A stretch of 64,000 nt of DNA from Mycolicibacterium boenickei (GCF_010731295.1 NZ_AP022579.1:3410001-3474000); one strand, 5' to 3'. Shown: positions 41,178 through 54,975, numbered from the stretch's first letter. Notes: a model not told the origin generated them from the sequence alone. Made by a program: numbers and translations.

Positions 41178-42805
41178 GTTCGAAAGATTCCGGTGCCCGT
41201 GCAACCAAGCAGATGCGGCTCCCCGGCACCCTGGCCGAGATCGAAGGGAGCCCGGAAGGCCCGGAGATCGGCGCATTCTTCGACCTGGACGGAACCCTGG
41301 TGGCCGGGTTCACTGGGGTGATCATGACCCGGGACCGGTTGCGCCGCGGCCAGATGGGCGTCGGTGAGTTCATCGGGATGGTGCAGGCCGGGCTGAACCA
41401 CCAGCTGGGGCGCTCGGAGTTCGAGGACCTGATCGGCAAAGGCGCCCGGATGCTGCGCGGCAACTCGCTCAGTGATCTCGACGAGCTGGGTGAGCGGCTG
41501 TTCGTCCAGCACGTGCAGGGCCGCATGTACCCGGAGATGCGCGCGATGGTGCGTGCCCACATGGCCCGTGGGCACACCGTGGTGCTGAGTTCGTCGGCGC
41601 TGACGGTTCAGGTCGAGCCCGTCGCGCGTTTTCTCGGCATCGACAACGTGCTGTGCAACAAGTTCGAGACCGACGAGGACGGCCTGATCACCGGGGAGGT
41701 GATGAGGCCGGTCATCTGGGGTCCCGGCAAAGCCCGTGCGGTGCAGAACTTCTCGGCGGCCAACGGGGTGGACCTGACCAAGAGCTACTTCTACGCCGAC
41801 GGCGACGAGGACGTCGCCCTGATGTACCTGGTGGGCAACCCGCGGCCAACGAATCCGGCGGGCAAGCTGGCCGCCGTCGCCGCCAAACGCGGCTGGCCGG
41901 TGCTGAAATTCAGCAGCCGCAGCGGCAGCAGTCCCGTCGCGCAACTGCGCACCCTGGCCAGCCTGGCCACCATCCCGACGGTCGCCGCCGGAGCGATCGG
42001 GCTCGGCCTGCTCACCCGCAACAAACGAACCGGGGTGAACTTCTTCACCTCGAACTGGAGCAAGCTGCTCATGCTCACCACCGGCATCGAGCTCAACGTC
42101 CTCGGCGAGGAGAACCTGACCGCACAACGTCCCGCGGTGTTCATCTTCAATCACCGCAACCAGGCCGACCCGATGATCGCGGGCCGGTTGGTCGGGGTGG
42201 ACTTCACCGGCGTCGGGAAGAAGGAACTCGAGAAGAATCCCTTGATGGGTCCACTGGGCAAGGTCATGGATGCGGCATTCATCGACCGCGACGATCCCGA
42301 GAAGGCCGTCGAAAGCCTGCACAAGGTGGAAGAGCTTGCCCGCAAAGGCCTGTCGATCCTGATCGCTCCCGAGGGCACCCGGCTCGACACCACCGAGGTC
42401 GGCCCCTTCAAGAAGGGCCCGTTCCGCATCGCGATGGCCGCGGGTATTCCGATCGTGCCGATCGTGATCCGCAACGCCGAGGTGATCGCGCACCGCGATT
42501 CCAGCACCTTCAACCCCGGCAAGGTCGACGTCGCGGTGTATCCACCGATATCGGTGGCGGACTGGACGGTGGACAACCTGTCCGACCGCATCGCCGAGGT
42601 GCGGCAGATCTACCTCGACACGCTGAGATCCTGGCCGCAGGACGAGCTGCCCACATTCGACGTCTACTCCCGCGTCGCGCCGGTCAAGAAAGCCGCACCG
42701 CGCCGGGCCGCCAAGAAGGCACCGGCGAAGAAGGCGCCCGCGAAAAAGGCTGCACCCAAATCGGATACCTCGTCGCCGCGGTCGACTCCCAAGGGCCGAC
42801 CGTGA
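41174..42805 (+). CDS. plsC: PlsC: HAD phosphatase-like plus 1-acylglycerol-3-phosphate acyltransferase fusion
   Basis: The 543-residue protein has an N-terminal HAD/SerB-type domain (FFDLDGTLV near residue 35, [21 protein letters not shown]). A PlsC acyltransferase domain follows, with HRNQAD as NH-x4-D near 325 and IAPEGTR near 395. It corresponds to Rv2483c. The acyltransferase makes phosphatidic acid from lysophosphatidic acid at the membrane. The C-terminus is a Lys/Ala/Pro repeat tail of about 25 residues ([14 protein letters not shown]), resembling mycobacterial histone-like tails. GTG 41174 overlaps the upstream stop, and the gene end overlaps plsB2. Confidence 0.92.
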   Translation: MSSKDSGARATKQMRLPGTLAEIEGSPEGPEIGAFFDLDGTLVAGFTGVIMTRDRLRRGQMGVGEFIGMVQAGLNHQLGRSEFEDLIGKGARMLRGNSLSDLDELGERLFVQHVQGRMYPEMRAMVRAHMARGHTVVLSSSALTVQVEPVARFLGIDNVLCNKFETDEDGLITGEVMRPVIWGPGKARAVQNFSAANGVDLTKSYFYADGDEDVALMYLVGNPRPTNPAGKLAAVAAKRGWPVLKFSSRSGSSPVAQLRTLASLATIPTVAAGAIGLGLLTRNKRTGVNFFTSNWSKLLMLTTGIELNVLGEENLTAQRPAVFIFNHRNQADPMIAGRLVGVDFTGVGKKELEKNPLMGPLGKVMDAAFIDRDDPEKAVESLHKVEELARKGLSILIAPEGTRLDTTEVGPFKKGPFRIAMAAGIPIVPIVIRNAEVIAHRDSSTFNPGKVDVAVYPPISVADWTVDNLSDRIAEVRQIYLDTLRSWPQDELPTFDVYSRVAPVKKAAPRRAAKKAPAKKAPAKKAAPKSDTSSPRSTPKGRP

Positions 42806-45171
42806 CCGCGGCCATCGACGACTACCCGAGCTTCAGCACCACTGACGATGCCCTGGTGCTCGCGTCGGTGTCGTCACCGGCCGAGCTCGAACTACTCAAC
42901 GACTGGCTGAAGGCGCAGCGGCGCGAACACCCCGACACGACCGTCGAGGTACTGCAGCTGCCGGCCACCGACGAACCCGCCCCCGGCGTGGTCGCCCGCC
43001 TGGTCGAGGAGCTGGAATCGGACGAGGACCGGCTGGTGGTTCCGGTCCGGGTGTTCTGGGTGCCCGGCGGGCTACCCACCCGGCTGAAAGTGGTCGGGTT
43101 GATCTCCGGCCGCGACACCTACCGGCCGCCGGAAATTCTGCAGCGGCGCATCCTGCGCAAGGACCCGGCGCGCGCCCGGATCGTCGCCGGTGAACCAGCC
43201 AAGGTATCGGAACTGCGCAAGCAGTGGAGCGAGACCACGGTCGCGGAAAACCCCAGGGAATTCGCACGATTCGTCCTGCGCCGGGCGGTGCTGGCGATCG
43301 AGCGGGTGGAGCTGCGCCTGCTCGGCCCCGAATACAAGTCGCCGCGGCTGGTCAAGCCGGAGATGCTCGACTCGGCGCGCTTCCGGCAGGGCCTGGAGCA
43401 GATTCCGGGGGCGACGGTCGAGAAGGCCGGGGAGATGCTCGACGAGCTCTCCACGGGGTGGAGCCGCTTCTCGGTGGACCTGATCCCGACTCTGGGCCGG
43501 GCCATCTTCAGCCGTGGATTCGACCCGCGCATCGACTACGACCGCACCGAGATCGAGTCGATGCGCCATGCCCTGGAACAACATCCGGCGGTGCTGCTGT
43601 TCTCGCACCGCTCATATCTCGACGGGGTCATCGTCCCCGTGGCCATGCAGGAGAACCGGCTTCCGCCGGTCTACACGTTCGCGGGCATCAACCTGTCGTT
43701 CGGTCTGATGGGTCCGCTGTTCCGGCATTCCGGCGTCATCTTCCTGCGCCGCAAACTCGATGACCCGCTGTACAAGTACGTGCTGCGGCAGTACGTGGGC
43801 TACATCGTGGAGAAGCGGTTCAATCTGAACTGGTCCATCGAGGGCACCCGGTCCCGGACCGGAAAGATGTTGCCGCCCAAGCTCGGACTGCTCGCGTATG
43901 TCGCGAACGCGTACCTCGACGGCCGCAGCGACGACATCCTGCTGCAGCCGGTTTCGATCAGCTTCGACCAGTTGCACGAGACAGCCGAGTACGCCGCCTA
44001 CGCCCGCGGCGGTGAGAAGACGCCCGAGGGCCTGAGCTGGCTGTACAACTTCATCAAGGCGCAGGGCGAACGCAACTACGGCAAGATCTACGTCCGCTTC
44101 CCCGAAGCGGTTTCGATGCGCGAGCATCTGGGCGAGCCGGGCGGCGAGATGGCCCACGACGAGGCGGCCAAACGCCTGGCGATGCAGAAGATGGCCTTCG
44201 AGGTGGCCTGGCGCATCCTGCGCGTCACGCCGGTCACCGCGACCAACCTGGTCTCGGCGCTGCTGCTGGGTGCCCGCGGGGTGGCGCTGACGCTGGATCA
44301 GCTGCACCACACGCTGCAGGACTCGCTGGACTACCTGGAGCGCAAGAACACCCCGATGACCAACAGTGCGCTGCGGCTGCGGACCGCCGAGGGCGTGCGT
44401 TCCGCCGTCGACGCCCTGTCCGGTGGGCACCCGGTGACGCTCGTCGACAGCGGGCGCGAACCGGTGTGGCGGATCGCCCCCGAGGACGAGCTGGAGGCGG
44501 CGTTCTACCGCAACTCCCTGATCCATGCCTTCCAGGAGACCTCGATCGTCGAACTGGCCCTGGCGTATGCCGCCCGCGCCGCCGAGGACCCGCTGCAGGC
44601 GTTCTGGGATCAGGTGATGCGGCTGCGTGATCTGCTCAAGTTCGATTTCTACTTCGCGGATTCGGCGGCCTTCCGCGACAACGTCGCCGAGGAGCTGTCG
44701 TGGTACGACCGTACGCCGGAAGGACAGGCGGCCGGAGGCTGGGAAGCGAAGGTCTCCGCAGGCGGCGAGGACATCTATCAGATGTTGCGCAGCAAGCGAC
44801 CGCTGTTGGTGGGCGCCATGTTGCGCCCGTTCTTCGAGGCCTACGGGATCGTGGCCGACGTGTTGCGCGATGCGCCGGCCGAGATCAGCGAGCGGGACCT
44901 GACCAGGCGGGCGCTGGGCGTCGGGCGCCAATACGTCGCCCAGGGCCGGGTGGGCAGCAACGAGTCGGTGTCGGCGCTGCTGTTCGCCACCGCGCGTCAG
45001 GTGGCCGCCGATCAGGACCTGCTGGTCAACGGCCCCGATCTGCAGGCGCGCCGCAATGCCTTCCGGGACGAACTGCGTGGGATCGTCGCCGACATGGACA
45101 AGGTCGACGAGATCGCCCGTGAGCAGTTCTACTTCCGGGAGAAGCAGCGTCGCGGCGAGCAGGCTCCCTAG
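42802..45171 (+). CDS. plsB2: Glycerol-3-phosphate acyltransferase PlsB2
   Basis: The 789-residue protein equals the length of Rv2482c (PlsB2). The acyltransferase block FSHRSYLDG (HX4D) lies near residue 271, followed by GVIFLRRK and [10 protein letters not shown] near 351. It carries out the first acylation of glycerol-3-phosphate. GTG 42802 overlaps the plsC stop (GTGA), so DGAT, PlsC and PlsB2 form a coupled glycerolipid operon covering both acylations of glycerol-3-phosphate and the final acyl transfer. Confidence 0.94.
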   Translation: MTAAIDDYPSFSTTDDALVLASVSSPAELELLNDWLKAQRREHPDTTVEVLQLPATDEPAPGVVARLVEELESDEDRLVVPVRVFWVPGGLPTRLKVVGLISGRDTYRPPEILQRRILRKDPARARIVAGEPAKVSELRKQWSETTVAENPREFARFVLRRAVLAIERVELRLLGPEYKSPRLVKPEMLDSARFRQGLEQIPGATVEKAGEMLDELSTGWSRFSVDLIPTLGRAIFSRGFDPRIDYDRTEIESMRHALEQHPAVLLFSHRSYLDGVIVPVAMQENRLPPVYTFAGINLSFGLMGPLFRHSGVIFLRRKLDDPLYKYVLRQYVGYIVEKRFNLNWSIEGTRSRTGKMLPPKLGLLAYVANAYLDGRSDDILLQPVSISFDQLHETAEYAAYARGGEKTPEGLSWLYNFIKAQGERNYGKIYVRFPEAVSMREHLGEPGGEMAHDEAAKRLAMQKMAFEVAWRILRVTPVTATNLVSALLLGARGVALTLDQLHHTLQDSLDYLERKNTPMTNSALRLRTAEGVRSAVDALSGGHPVTLVDSGREPVWRIAPEDELEAAFYRNSLIHAFQETSIVELALAYAARAAEDPLQAFWDQVMRLRDLLKFDFYFADSAAFRDNVAEELSWYDRTPEGQAAGGWEAKVSAGGEDIYQMLRSKRPLLVGAMLRPFFEAYGIVADVLRDAPAEISERDLTRRALGVGRQYVAQGRVGSNESVSALLFATARQVAADQDLLVNGPDLQARRNAFRDELRGIVADMDKVDEIAREQFYFREKQRRGEQAP

Positions 45172-45215
45172 GACTGGCCACCGGCGTGGCGCGGGCCACG
45201 CCATACCCTTGGACC

Positions 45216-47240
45216 ATGACTTCTGCCGGCCAGGCGGCCGCATCCAGCGTGCGCAACAGCGCGGTGTGGCCCGTGCTGGTCGGGGTGGGCCTGCTGGCCG
45301 GGGCAGTGGCGGCAGGCATCGGGGCGCTGTCGCTGGCCGACGCGCTGACCGCCACGGGCCTGCCCGACCCCGGCCCGATCACCACCTACGGTCTGCCGTT
45401 CGTGCGGGCCGCGGGTGAGATCGCTGCCGTCATCGCGGTCGGGTCGTTCCTGTTCGCGGCGTTCCTGGTGGCGCCGCAGACCAATGGCGTGCTCGATGTC
45501 GCCGGCTACCGGGCGCTGCGGCTCGGCTCGGCGGCTTCGGGCGTGTGGACGGTGTGCGCGGCGCTGCTGGTACCGCTGACGATCTCCGATGTGTCCGGGC
45601 AGCCGTTGCTCGACCATCTCGGGCCGGTCGATGTGTGGTCGGCGGCCAGCTTGGTCGACGTGTCGGCTGCCTGGCGCTGGACGGCGATCCTGGCCGCGGC
45701 CGTCACCATTGCCAGCCTGCCGGTGCTGCGGTGGGGATGGACCCCGGTGCTCTTCGCCGGGTCGCTGCTGACGTTGATGCCGCTGGTGCTGACCGGGCAC
45801 TCCTCGTCCGGCGGCGCCCACGATCTGGCCACCAACAGCCTGTTCATCCATCTGGTGGCCGCCGCGCTGTGGGCAGGCGGCCTGCTGGCGCTACTGGCGC
45901 ACGCGATGCGGGCCGGCGCCGACGGCCCGAACACCGCATTGGCGGCACGCCGCTTCTCGGCGCTGGCGCTGTGGTGCTTCGTCGCGATGGCCGTCAGCGG
46001 CGTGCTCAACGCGCTGGTGCGGATCCAGCTGCCCGATCTGGTGCGGACCAGCTACGGCTGGTTGCTGGTGGCCAAGTTGGTCGCCCTCACCCTGCTCGGC
46101 GTACTGGGCTGGCGACAGCGCCGGGTCAGCCTGACCGCGCTGGCCGCCGATCCGGGGGCGCGCACACCGCTGATCCGGTTGGCGCTGACCGAGGCAGCGC
46201 TGTTCGGCGTCACGTTCGGTATCGCCGTCGGGTTGGGACGCACCCCACCGCCCCCGGAGCCCAGGATTCCCAGCGCCACCGAGGTTGCGATCGGCTACGA
46301 CTTCGCCGGACCTCCGACCGTCGCCCGGGTGTTGTTCGACTGGCGGTTCGACCTGCTGTTCGGCACGGCGGCGATCGTGGGTGCGGCGCTCTACCTGGCC
46401 GGCGTGTACCGGCTGCGCCGCCGCGGCGACGCCTGGCCCGTGGGCCGCACGGTCGCCTGGCTGCTGGGTTGCGCGGTCTTGCTGTTCACCACCTCGTCGG
46501 GGCTCGGGCGCTACATGCCGGCGATGTTCAGCATGCACATGATCGCCCACATGCTGCTGTCCATGCTGGTGCCGGTGCTCCTGGTACTGGGCGCCCCGGT
46601 GACGCTGGCCCTGCGGGCGTTGCCCACCGCGGGCCGCGGATCGCCGCCGGGCCCGAGGGAATGGCTGCTGGCGGCGTTGCACTCCAAGGTCTCGCAGTTC
46701 CTGACCCATCCGATCATTGCGACCGTGCTGTTCGTGGCAGGGTTCTATGGCCTGTACTTCGGCGGCATCTTCGATGCAGCAGTCAGCAACCACGCCGCGC
46801 ACATCCTGATGAACGTGCACTTCCTGCTCTCGGGCTACCTGTTCTACTGGGTGGTCATCGGCGTGGACCCGACCCCGAGGCCCGTTCCGCACCTGGTCAA
46901 GATCGGGATGGTGTTCGCCTCGTTGCCACTGCATGCGTTCTTCGGTGTGGTGATGATGGGCATGCAGAACGTGCTCGGCGAGAGCTTCTACCGGTCATTG
47001 CAGCTGCCGTGGCACACCGACCTGATCGGGGATCAACACCTCGGCGGTGCCATCGCCTGGGCGGCCGGAGAGGTCCCGCTGGTCATCGTGATGCTGGCGT
47101 TGTTGATCCAGTGGCGACGCAGCGACCAGCGCACCGCCAAGCGCCTGGACCGGGCCGCCGACCGCGACGACGACGCCGACCTGGCGGCCTACAACGCGAT
47201 GCTGGCCGAGATGGCGCGGCGCGACCGTCCTTCCGGCTAG
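45216..47240 (+). CDS. CopD/CtaG fusion membrane protein, second copy
   Basis: The 674-residue polytopic protein has the same CopD plus CtaG layout as the gene at 10726. The CtaG part has FSMHMIAHMLLSMLVPVLLVLGAPVTLALRALP, MNVHFLLSGYLFYW and LPLHAFFGVVMMGM, and ends in the same DLAAYNAML..M-type tail. Its likely function is copper delivery to cytochrome aa3 oxidase. ATG 45216 is used rather than the frame start at 45186. It lies in the conserved plsB2-ssb interval and so is probably the housekeeping copy, while the other is in the copper cluster. Confidence 0.88.
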   Translation: MTSAGQAAASSVRNSAVWPVLVGVGLLAGAVAAGIGALSLADALTATGLPDPGPITTYGLPFVRAAGEIAAVIAVGSFLFAAFLVAPQTNGVLDVAGYRALRLGSAASGVWTVCAALLVPLTISDVSGQPLLDHLGPVDVWSAASLVDVSAAWRWTAILAAAVTIASLPVLRWGWTPVLFAGSLLTLMPLVLTGHSSSGGAHDLATNSLFIHLVAAALWAGGLLALLAHAMRAGADGPNTALAARRFSALALWCFVAMAVSGVLNALVRIQLPDLVRTSYGWLLVAKLVALTLLGVLGWRQRRVSLTALAADPGARTPLIRLALTEAALFGVTFGIAVGLGRTPPPPEPRIPSATEVAIGYDFAGPPTVARVLFDWRFDLLFGTAAIVGAALYLAGVYRLRRRGDAWPVGRTVAWLLGCAVLLFTTSSGLGRYMPAMFSMHMIAHMLLSMLVPVLLVLGAPVTLALRALPTAGRGSPPGPREWLLAALHSKVSQFLTHPIIATVLFVAGFYGLYFGGIFDAAVSNHAAHILMNVHFLLSGYLFYWVVIGVDPTPRPVPHLVKIGMVFASLPLHAFFGVVMMGMQNVLGESFYRSLQLPWHTDLIGDQHLGGAIAWAAGEVPLVIVMLALLIQWRRSDQRTAKRLDRAADRDDDADLAAYNAMLAEMARRDRPSG

Positions 47241-47396
47241 TCACCGGAGTTATCCCCAGCCTGCGTTTCATCCCCAGCCGACGACTGCACGGGGCCGCAT
47301 GCCCGGCCGCGCGTCGGGGTTCCGGCGGTCAATGGCTGCGTAAGGCGGTCACGGCGCATCGGCGCCTGCCACTGGATGAAGCGAAAGGAACCAGAA

Positions 47397-47846
47397 ATGT
47401 TCGAGACCCCGTTCACGATCGTGGGCAACATCATCACCGACCCCATCCGGCGGCGGTTCGGCGATCAGGACCTGTACAAGTTCCGGGTGGCCAGCAATTC
47501 GCGGCGCCGCACGCCGGACGGCAACTGGGAACACGGCAACTCGCTCTACGTCACGGTCAACTGCTGGGGAAATCTCGCCACCGGCACCAGCGCCTCCCTG
47601 ATGAAGGGCGACGCCGTGATCGTGGTCGGGCAGGTCCACACCAATGAGTACGAGGACAAGGAAGGTGTGCGCCGGTCATCGCTCGAGGTGCGGGCCAGCG
47701 CGGTCGGGCCGGACCTGTCCCGCTGCACTGCCAAGGTCGCACCCCTGCCCAAACCGTCGGCCGGCCCGGTAGCCGAGCCCGAGCCCGTCGACGGCCACGA
47801 CGGGGAAACCGAGCCCGACGAGGGTGAGCTGCCACTGTCGGCTTAG
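47397..47846 (+). CDS. ssbB: Second single-stranded DNA-binding protein (SsbB type)
   Basis: The 149-residue protein has an N-terminal OB fold (TIVGNIITDPIRRRFGDQDLYKFRVASN, VTVNCWGNLA, GDAVIVVGQVHTNEYEDKEG) and a short acidic-proline tail. It lacks the canonical Ssb DDxPF end. It matches Rv2478c, the mycobacterial SSB paralogue implicated in recombination or stress. ATG 47397 has AAAGGA about 8 bases upstream; ATG 47376 in frame would add 7 residues. Confidence 0.88.
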   Translation: MFETPFTIVGNIITDPIRRRFGDQDLYKFRVASNSRRRTPDGNWEHGNSLYVTVNCWGNLATGTSASLMKGDAVIVVGQVHTNEYEDKEGVRRSSLEVRASAVGPDLSRCTAKVAPLPKPSAGPVAEPEPVDGHDGETEPDEGELPLSA

Positions 47847-47865
47847 CGGCTTCCGGGCGCGCATA

Positions 47866-47919
47866 GGATGGGCGCGAGTGAGTTGGGCTTGACGCAACCT
47901 TTCGCGCACGCGCCCATCC
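47866..47919. terminator. Strong hairpin between ssbB and ettA
   Basis: GGATGGGCGCG at 47866-47876 and CGCGCCCATCC at 47909-47919 are perfect 11-bp arms. The 32-base loop has an inner GTTG/CAAC pair. There is no U-tract on either side. It may be an intrinsic-like terminator for ssbB or a structured leader of ettA, whose ATG is 37 bp beyond. Confidence 0.55.
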
Positions 47920-47956
47920 GATATCCCCGAAGAGTTTCAGAAAGGCACATCACGGC

Positions 47957-49630
<1,674 letters not shown>

Positions 49631-49729
49631 CCCGTGACGGGATAAACGGCGCAGCGGGCTCGGTGGCGCTACTAATGTCGCAGCTATGCACCAATGCCGG
49701 TGCATGGGCGTGAGTAGGGAGTGATCCGT

Positions 49730-52700
49730 ATGACGGCCGAACCGGGAGCTCTTCGGGGACAGGGAATTAGCGACCGGGATCGCTCACAGGCACCGCCTGA
49801 GGTGATCCACCGGCTCGCTGTGGCGTTCCTGTCCACCTACCGGGCTCCGCAGGCCGACGCGCCGGGAGTGGCCGCCACCGGTCCTCAGGCCGGGGTGGCA
49901 GAGCGCCTTGTCTCCGATGCCACGGTGGCCGCCCACTACGCGTTGGGCGGCCAGCGGGCGCCGGGGGAGACCAAGGTCATGGTCTACCCGGGAGACAACG
50001 ACTCCGGTCCGGCGCTACAGATCGTCACCGAGCAGGCGGCGATGCTGGTGGATTCGGTGACGGTGTTGTTGCACCGGCACGGCATCGCCTACCCCGCCAT
50101 CATGAACCCGGTCTTTCGGGTGCACCGCGACGCCGACGGGGTACTGCTGGACTTCCAGCCCGCCGCCGAGGCCACCGGTGTCGACGGCGTGGACGAATGC
50201 TGGATCCTGGTCCCGGTCAACGGGGCGGCTGACGGCCCGGCCCTGACCGAGGTGGTCGGGTTGGTGCCCGGTGTCCTGGCCGAGGCCCGGCAGATCGGGC
50301 TGGATGCCGCCGCCATGGGCGCAGCTCTGCACGCCCTGGCCAACGATGTTGCCACCGATGTCGAGGGGCGGTTTCCCAACACCGAACGCCGGGATGTCGC
50401 CGCGCTGTTGCGCTGGCTCTCCGACGGGCATTTCGTGCTGCTCGGATACCAGCAGTGCGCGATCAGCGACGGGCAGGCCTCGGTCGATCCGTCCAGCCGG
50501 CTCGGCGTGCTGAAGCTGCGCGAGGACGTGCTCCCACCGCTGACCGCGGCCGACGACCTGATGGTGCTGGCGCAGGCCACGATGCCGAGCTATCTGCGCT
50601 ACGGGGCCTACCCCTACATCGTCGTCGTCCGCGAGAGCGGCGAGCCGGCCATCGAGCACCGGTTTGTCGGCCTGTTCACCGTGGCCGCGATGAACGCCAA
50701 TGTGCTGGAGATCCCGTTGATCTCGCGCCGGGTCGAGGAGGCGCTGGCCATGGCGCGCCGCGATCCCAGCCATCCCGGTCAGCTGCTGCGCGACATCGTC
50801 CAGACCATTCCGCGCCCCGAACTGTTCGCGTTGAGTTCCAAGCAGCTGCTGGATATGGCGCTGACCGTGGTCGATCTGGGCTCACGGCGTCGGACCTTGC
50901 TGTTCCTGCGTGCGGATCAACTGGCGCACTTCGTGTCCTGCCTGGTGTACCTGCCGAGAGACCGCTACACCACCGCGGTGCGGCTGGAGATGCAGGACAT
51001 CCTGGTGCGCGAGCTCGGCGGTGAGAGCATCGACTACTCGGCCCGGGTCAGCGAGTCACCCTGGGCTGTAGTTCATTTCACGGTCCGGCTGCCCGACGGC
51101 ACCGCCTCGCACACGGTGGACACCTCCACCGAGAACGAGAACCGGATCCAGAACCTGCTGACCGAGGCCACCCGCAACTGGGGTGACCGCATGACCAGTG
51201 CGGCAGCGCACGCGGCGCTGAGCCCGGCCGCGGTCGAGCACTACGCCACGGCGTTCCCTGAGGACTACAGGCAGGCCGTCGCCCCGGCGGACGCCATCGC
51301 CGACATCGCGATCATCGAAGCGTTGCAGGACAATTCGGTGAAGCTGGTGTTCGACGAGGGCGGGGACGACGGGCTGGCTCAGCTCACCTGGTACCTCGGC
51401 GGACAGTCGGCCTCGCTGAGCGAGCTGCTGCCGATGCTGCAGTCGATGGGTGTGGTGGTGCTCGAGGAGCGTCCGTACACCGTGCGCAGGGCCGACGGCC
51501 TGCCCGTCTGGATCTATCAATTCAAGGTGGCCCGGCAGCGCAGCATCCCCGAGGCCCCCGACGCCGCTTCGCGCGAGGCCACCGCCCAGCGGTTCGCCGA
51601 TGCGGTGACCGCGATCTGGCACGGGTCGGTCGAGGTGGACCGGTTCAACGAGCTGGTGCTGCGTGCCGACCTGACCTGGCAGCAGGTGGTGATCCTGCGC
51701 GCCTACGCGAAGTACCTGCGCCAGGCGGGGTTCCCGTACAGCCAGTCGCACATCGAATCGGTGGTCAACGAGAACCCGCACACCACAAGGTCGTTGGTGC
51801 AGCTGTTCGAGGCGCTGTTCGACCCGTCCGAGGACACCGCGGGCAGCCGGGACGCCCAGGGGGCGGCCGCTGCGGTGGCCGCCGACATCGACGCCCTGGT
51901 CAGCCTGGACACCGACCGGGTGCTGCGGGCATTCGCGACCCTGATCCAGGCCACGCTGCGCACCAACTATTTTGTGCAGCATCCCAACTCGGCCCGGCAA
52001 CGCGGTGTGTTGGCGATGAAGCTGAATCCCGGCCTGATCAACGAGCTGCCGTTGCCGCGGCCCAAGTTCGAGATCTTCGTCTACTCGCCCCGGGTGGAGG
52101 GCGTGCACCTGCGGTTCGGTTTCGTCGCCCGCGGCGGGTTGCGCTGGTCGGACCGACGCGAGGACTTCCGCACCGAGATCCTGGGTCTGGTCAAGGCCCA
52201 GGCGGTGAAGAACGCGGTCATCGTGCCGGTGGGCGCCAAGGGCGGGTTCGTGGTCAAGCGACCGCCGGAGCCGACCGGTGACGCTGCCGTCGACCGTGAG
52301 GCGACCCGCGCCGAAGGCGTTGCGTGCTACCAGCTTTTCATCTCCGGGCTGCTCGACGTGACCGACAACGTCGACAAACAGACCGGTGCCGTCGTCACGC
52401 CTCCGGACGTGGTGCGCCGCGACGGGGAGGACGCCTATCTGGTGGTCGCCGCCGACAAGGGCACGGCCACGTTCTCCGACATCGCCAACGAGGTCGCGAA
52501 GTCCTACGGCTTCTGGCTCGGCGACGCGTTCGCCTCGGGCGGATCCATCGGCTATGACCACAAGGCCATGGGGATCACCGCCAAGGGGGCGTGGGAGTCG
52601 GTGAAGCGGCACTTCCGGGAGATGGGGGTGGACACCCAGACCCAGGACTTCACCGTCGTCGGCGTCGGAGATATGAGCGGCGACGTGTTCGGCAACGGCA

Positions 52701-54571
52701 TGCTGCTGTCCAAGCACATAAGGCTGATCGCCGCCTTCGACCACAGGCACATCTTCGTCGATCCCAACCCTGACGCCGCGGTGTCGTGGGTGGAGCGCAA
52801 GCGCCTGTTCGAGCTGCCGCGGTCCAGTTGGGAGGACTACGACGCCAAGCTGATCAGCGAGGGCGGCGGTGTCTTCAGCCGTCAGCAGAAATCCATCCCG
52901 ATCAGCCCGCAGGCCCGCGCGGCACTCGGGATCGACTCCGACATAGCGGAACTCACGCCGCCCGCCCTGATGAAGGCGATTCTGAAGGCGCCGGTCGACC
53001 TGCTGTGGAACGGCGGGATCGGCACCTACGTCAAGGCCGAGACCGAGGCCGATGTCGGTGATCGCGCCAACGACCAGATCCGGGTGAACGGAAACGAGGT
53101 GCGGGCCAAGGTGATCGGCGAGGGCGGCAACCTCGGCGTGACATCCCTCGGGCGCATCGAATTCGACCTGGCCGGCGGCCGGATCAACACCGACGCACTG
53201 GACAACTCGGCGGGCGTGGACTGCTCGGACCACGAGGTCAACATCAAGATCCTGATCGACTCGCTGGTCACCGCGGGCAAGGTGAGCCCCGACGAACGCA
53301 CCGAGCTGCTGTTGTCGATGACCGATGAGGTCGGTGCGCTGGTGCTGACCGACAACAAGGACCAGAACGACCTGATGGGGACCAGCCGGGCCAACGCCGC
53401 GAGCATGCTCACGGTGCACGCCCGGATGATCAAGGAGTTCGTGGCCAACCGTGGGCTCAACCGCGAACTGGAGGCGTTGCCCTCGGAGAAGGAGATCAGG
53501 CGCCGCGTCGACGCCGGAATCGGTTTGACCTCACCGGAATTGGCCACCCTGATGGCGCACGTCAAACTCAATCTCAAGGACGACGTGCTGGCCAGCGACC
53601 TGCCCGACCAGGAGGTGTTCGCGTCCCGGCTGCCGCTGTACTTCCCGGAGAAGCTGCGCGAGCAGTTCACCAGCGAGATCCGGTCACACCAGCTGCGCCG
53701 GGAGATCGTCACCACCATGCTGGTCAACGATCTCGTCGACACCAGCGGGATCAGCTACGCCTACCGCATCACCGAGGACGTCGGCGTCGGCCCGGTCGAC
53801 GCGGTGCGCAGCTACGTCGCCACCGACGCCATCTTCGGGATCGGCAAGGTGTGGCGCGAGATTCGGGCTGCCGGTGACGACGGGGTGCCGGTGTTCGTGA
53901 CCGACCGGATGACGCTGGATCTGCGCCGGCTGGTCGACCGCGCCGGGCGCTGGCTGCTCAACTACCGTCCGCAACCGCTGGCCGTCGGCGCCGAGATCAA
54001 CCGATTCGCAGCGCAGGTGTCTGCCCTGCGCCCGCAGATGCCGCAATGGTTGCGCGGCGACGACAAGGCCATCGTCGAAAAGGAGGCGGGGGAGTTCTCC
54101 GCCCAGGGTGTGCCCGACGAACTGGCGTACGCGGTGGCGACGGGGCTGTACCAGTACAGCCTGCTCGACGTGATCGACATCTCCGACATCGTCGACCGGG
54201 ACGCGGCCGAGGTGGCCGACACCTACTTCGCGCTGATGGATCGGCTCGGCGCCGACGGGTTGCTCACCGCGGTGTCGCGACTCGGCCGGGACGACCGCTG
54301 GCATTCCTTGGCGCGGCTGGCAATTCGCGACGACATCTACGGTTCACTTCGCGCACTGTGCTTCGACGTGCTGGCCGTCGGCGAACCCGACGAGACGGGC
54401 GAGGAGAAGATCGCCGAGTGGGAGCTGACCAACAGCTCCAGGGTGACCCGGGCCCGCCGCACGTTGACCGAGATATACCAAGATGGTGAGCAGGACCTGG
54501 CGACGCTGTCTGTGGCGGCGCGTCAGATCCGCAGCATGACACGAACGAGTGGAACGGGAACGACTGCGTGA
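49730..54571 (+). CDS. gdh: NAD-specific glutamate dehydrogenase, large (180-kDa) class
   Basis: The 1613-residue protein is the large NAD-GDH type (Rv2476c, 1624 aa). The N-terminal regulatory part contains ACT-like regions. The catalytic domain has [41 protein letters not shown] at about residues 803-845, [12 protein letters not shown] near 905 and [17 protein letters not shown] near 980. It converts glutamate to 2-oxoglutarate and ammonia with NAD. In mycobacteria it is controlled by GarA. ATG 49730 has AGGGAG upstream; GTG 49721 is an alternative. The stop codon overlaps the thioesterase start. Confidence 0.95.
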   Translation: MTAEPGALRGQGISDRDRSQAPPEVIHRLAVAFLSTYRAPQADAPGVAATGPQAGVAERLVSDATVAAHYALGGQRAPGETKVMVYPGDNDSGPALQIVTEQAAMLVDSVTVLLHRHGIAYPAIMNPVFRVHRDADGVLLDFQPAAEATGVDGVDECWILVPVNGAADGPALTEVVGLVPGVLAEARQIGLDAAAMGAALHALANDVATDVEGRFPNTERRDVAALLRWLSDGHFVLLGYQQCAISDGQASVDPSSRLGVLKLREDVLPPLTAADDLMVLAQATMPSYLRYGAYPYIVVVRESGEPAIEHRFVGLFTVAAMNANVLEIPLISRRVEEALAMARRDPSHPGQLLRDIVQTIPRPELFALSSKQLLDMALTVVDLGSRRRTLLFLRADQLAHFVSCLVYLPRDRYTTAVRLEMQDILVRELGGESIDYSARVSESPWAVVHFTVRLPDGTASHTVDTSTENENRIQNLLTEATRNWGDRMTSAAAHAALSPAAVEHYATAFPEDYRQAVAPADAIADIAIIEALQDNSVKLVFDEGGDDGLAQLTWYLGGQSASLSELLPMLQSMGVVVLEERPYTVRRADGLPVWIYQFKVARQRSIPEAPDAASREATAQRFADAVTAIWHGSVEVDRFNELVLRADLTWQQVVILRAYAKYLRQAGFPYSQSHIESVVNENPHTTRSLVQLFEALFDPSEDTAGSRDAQGAAAAVAADIDALVSLDTDRVLRAFATLIQATLRTNYFVQHPNSARQRGVLAMKLNPGLINELPLPRPKFEIFVYSPRVEGVHLRFGFVARGGLRWSDRREDFRTEILGLVKAQAVKNAVIVPVGAKGGFVVKRPPEPTGDAAVDREATRAEGVACYQLFISGLLDVTDNVDKQTGAVVTPPDVVRRDGEDAYLVVAADKGTATFSDIANEVAKSYGFWLGDAFASGGSIGYDHKAMGITAKGAWESVKRHFREMGVDTQTQDFTVVGVGDMSGDVFGNGMLLSKHIRLIAAFDHRHIFVDPNPDAAVSWVERKRLFELPRSSWEDYDAKLISEGGGVFSRQQKSIPISPQARAALGIDSDIAELTPPALMKAILKAPVDLLWNGGIGTYVKAETEADVGDRANDQIRVNGNEVRAKVIGEGGNLGVTSLGRIEFDLAGGRINTDALDNSAGVDCSDHEVNIKILIDSLVTAGKVSPDERTELLLSMTDEVGALVLTDNKDQNDLMGTSRANAASMLTVHARMIKEFVANRGLNRELEALPSEKEIRRRVDAGIGLTSPELATLMAHVKLNLKDDVLASDLPDQEVFASRLPLYFPEKLREQFTSEIRSHQLRREIVTTMLVNDLVDTSGISYAYRITEDVGVGPVDAVRSYVATDAIFGIGKVWREIRAAGDDGVPVFVTDRMTLDLRRLVDRAGRWLLNYRPQPLAVGAEINRFAAQVSALRPQMPQWLRGDDKAIVEKEAGEFSAQGVPDELAYAVATGLYQYSLLDVIDISDIVDRDAAEVADTYFALMDRLGADGLLTAVSRLGRDDRWHSLARLAIRDDIYGSLRALCFDVLAVGEPDETGEEKIAEWELTNSSRVTRARRTLTEIYQDGEQDLATLSVAARQIRSMTRTSGTGTTA

Positions 54572-54975
54572 GTTTTACAACGCCGGTGCATGTGCGCTGG
54601 TCGGACATCGACATGTACCAGCACATCAATCACGCCACCATGGTGACGCTTCTCGAAGAGGCGCGGATACCGTTCCTGCGTGAGCCCTTCGGCGCCACGA
54701 TCGACACCATCGGTCTGCTGATCGCCGATGTCAGCATCAGCTACAAGGGTCAGTTGCGGCTGGTGGACTCGCCGCTACAGGTGACGATGTGGTCCAAGCG
54801 GGTGCGCGCCGTCGACTTCACCATCGGCTACGAGGTGCGCTCGCTGAATGCCGCTCCGGACTCCAAGCCGTCGGTGATCGGGGAGACCCAACTGGCCGCG
54901 GTGCACATCGCCGAGCAACGTCTGGAACGCCTGACGGCCGAGCAGCGCGGCTATCTGGAGAGCCATCTGCGATGA
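54568..54975 (+). CDS. Hotdog-fold acyl-CoA thioesterase (Rv2475c-like)
   Basis: The 135-residue single hotdog domain has the 4HBT motif [24 protein letters not shown] near the start, with the catalytic Asp in DxDxYxHxN. It belongs to the YbgC/FcbC type of acyl-CoA thioesterases. GTG 54568 overlaps the gdh stop, and its stop overlaps the ATG of the next gene, so all three are probably one operon. The substrate is unknown. Confidence 0.88.
   Translation: MSFTTPVHVRWSDIDMYQHINHATMVTLLEEARIPFLREPFGATIDTIGLLIADVSISYKGQLRLVDSPLQVTMWSKRVRAVDFTIGYEVRSLNAAPDSKPSVIGETQLAAVHIAEQRLERLTAEQRGYLESHLR

Noticed and set aside
40082..45171. Long plus-strand frames beginning far upstream of plsC and plsB2
   Set aside because: The upstream parts are out-of-frame translations of the preceding genes. 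The GTGA overlaps give natural starts at 41174 and 42802.
51056..53419. 787-residue open frame antisense to glutamate dehydrogenase
   Set aside because: Shadow frame; the plus-strand protein is a strong family match along its whole length.
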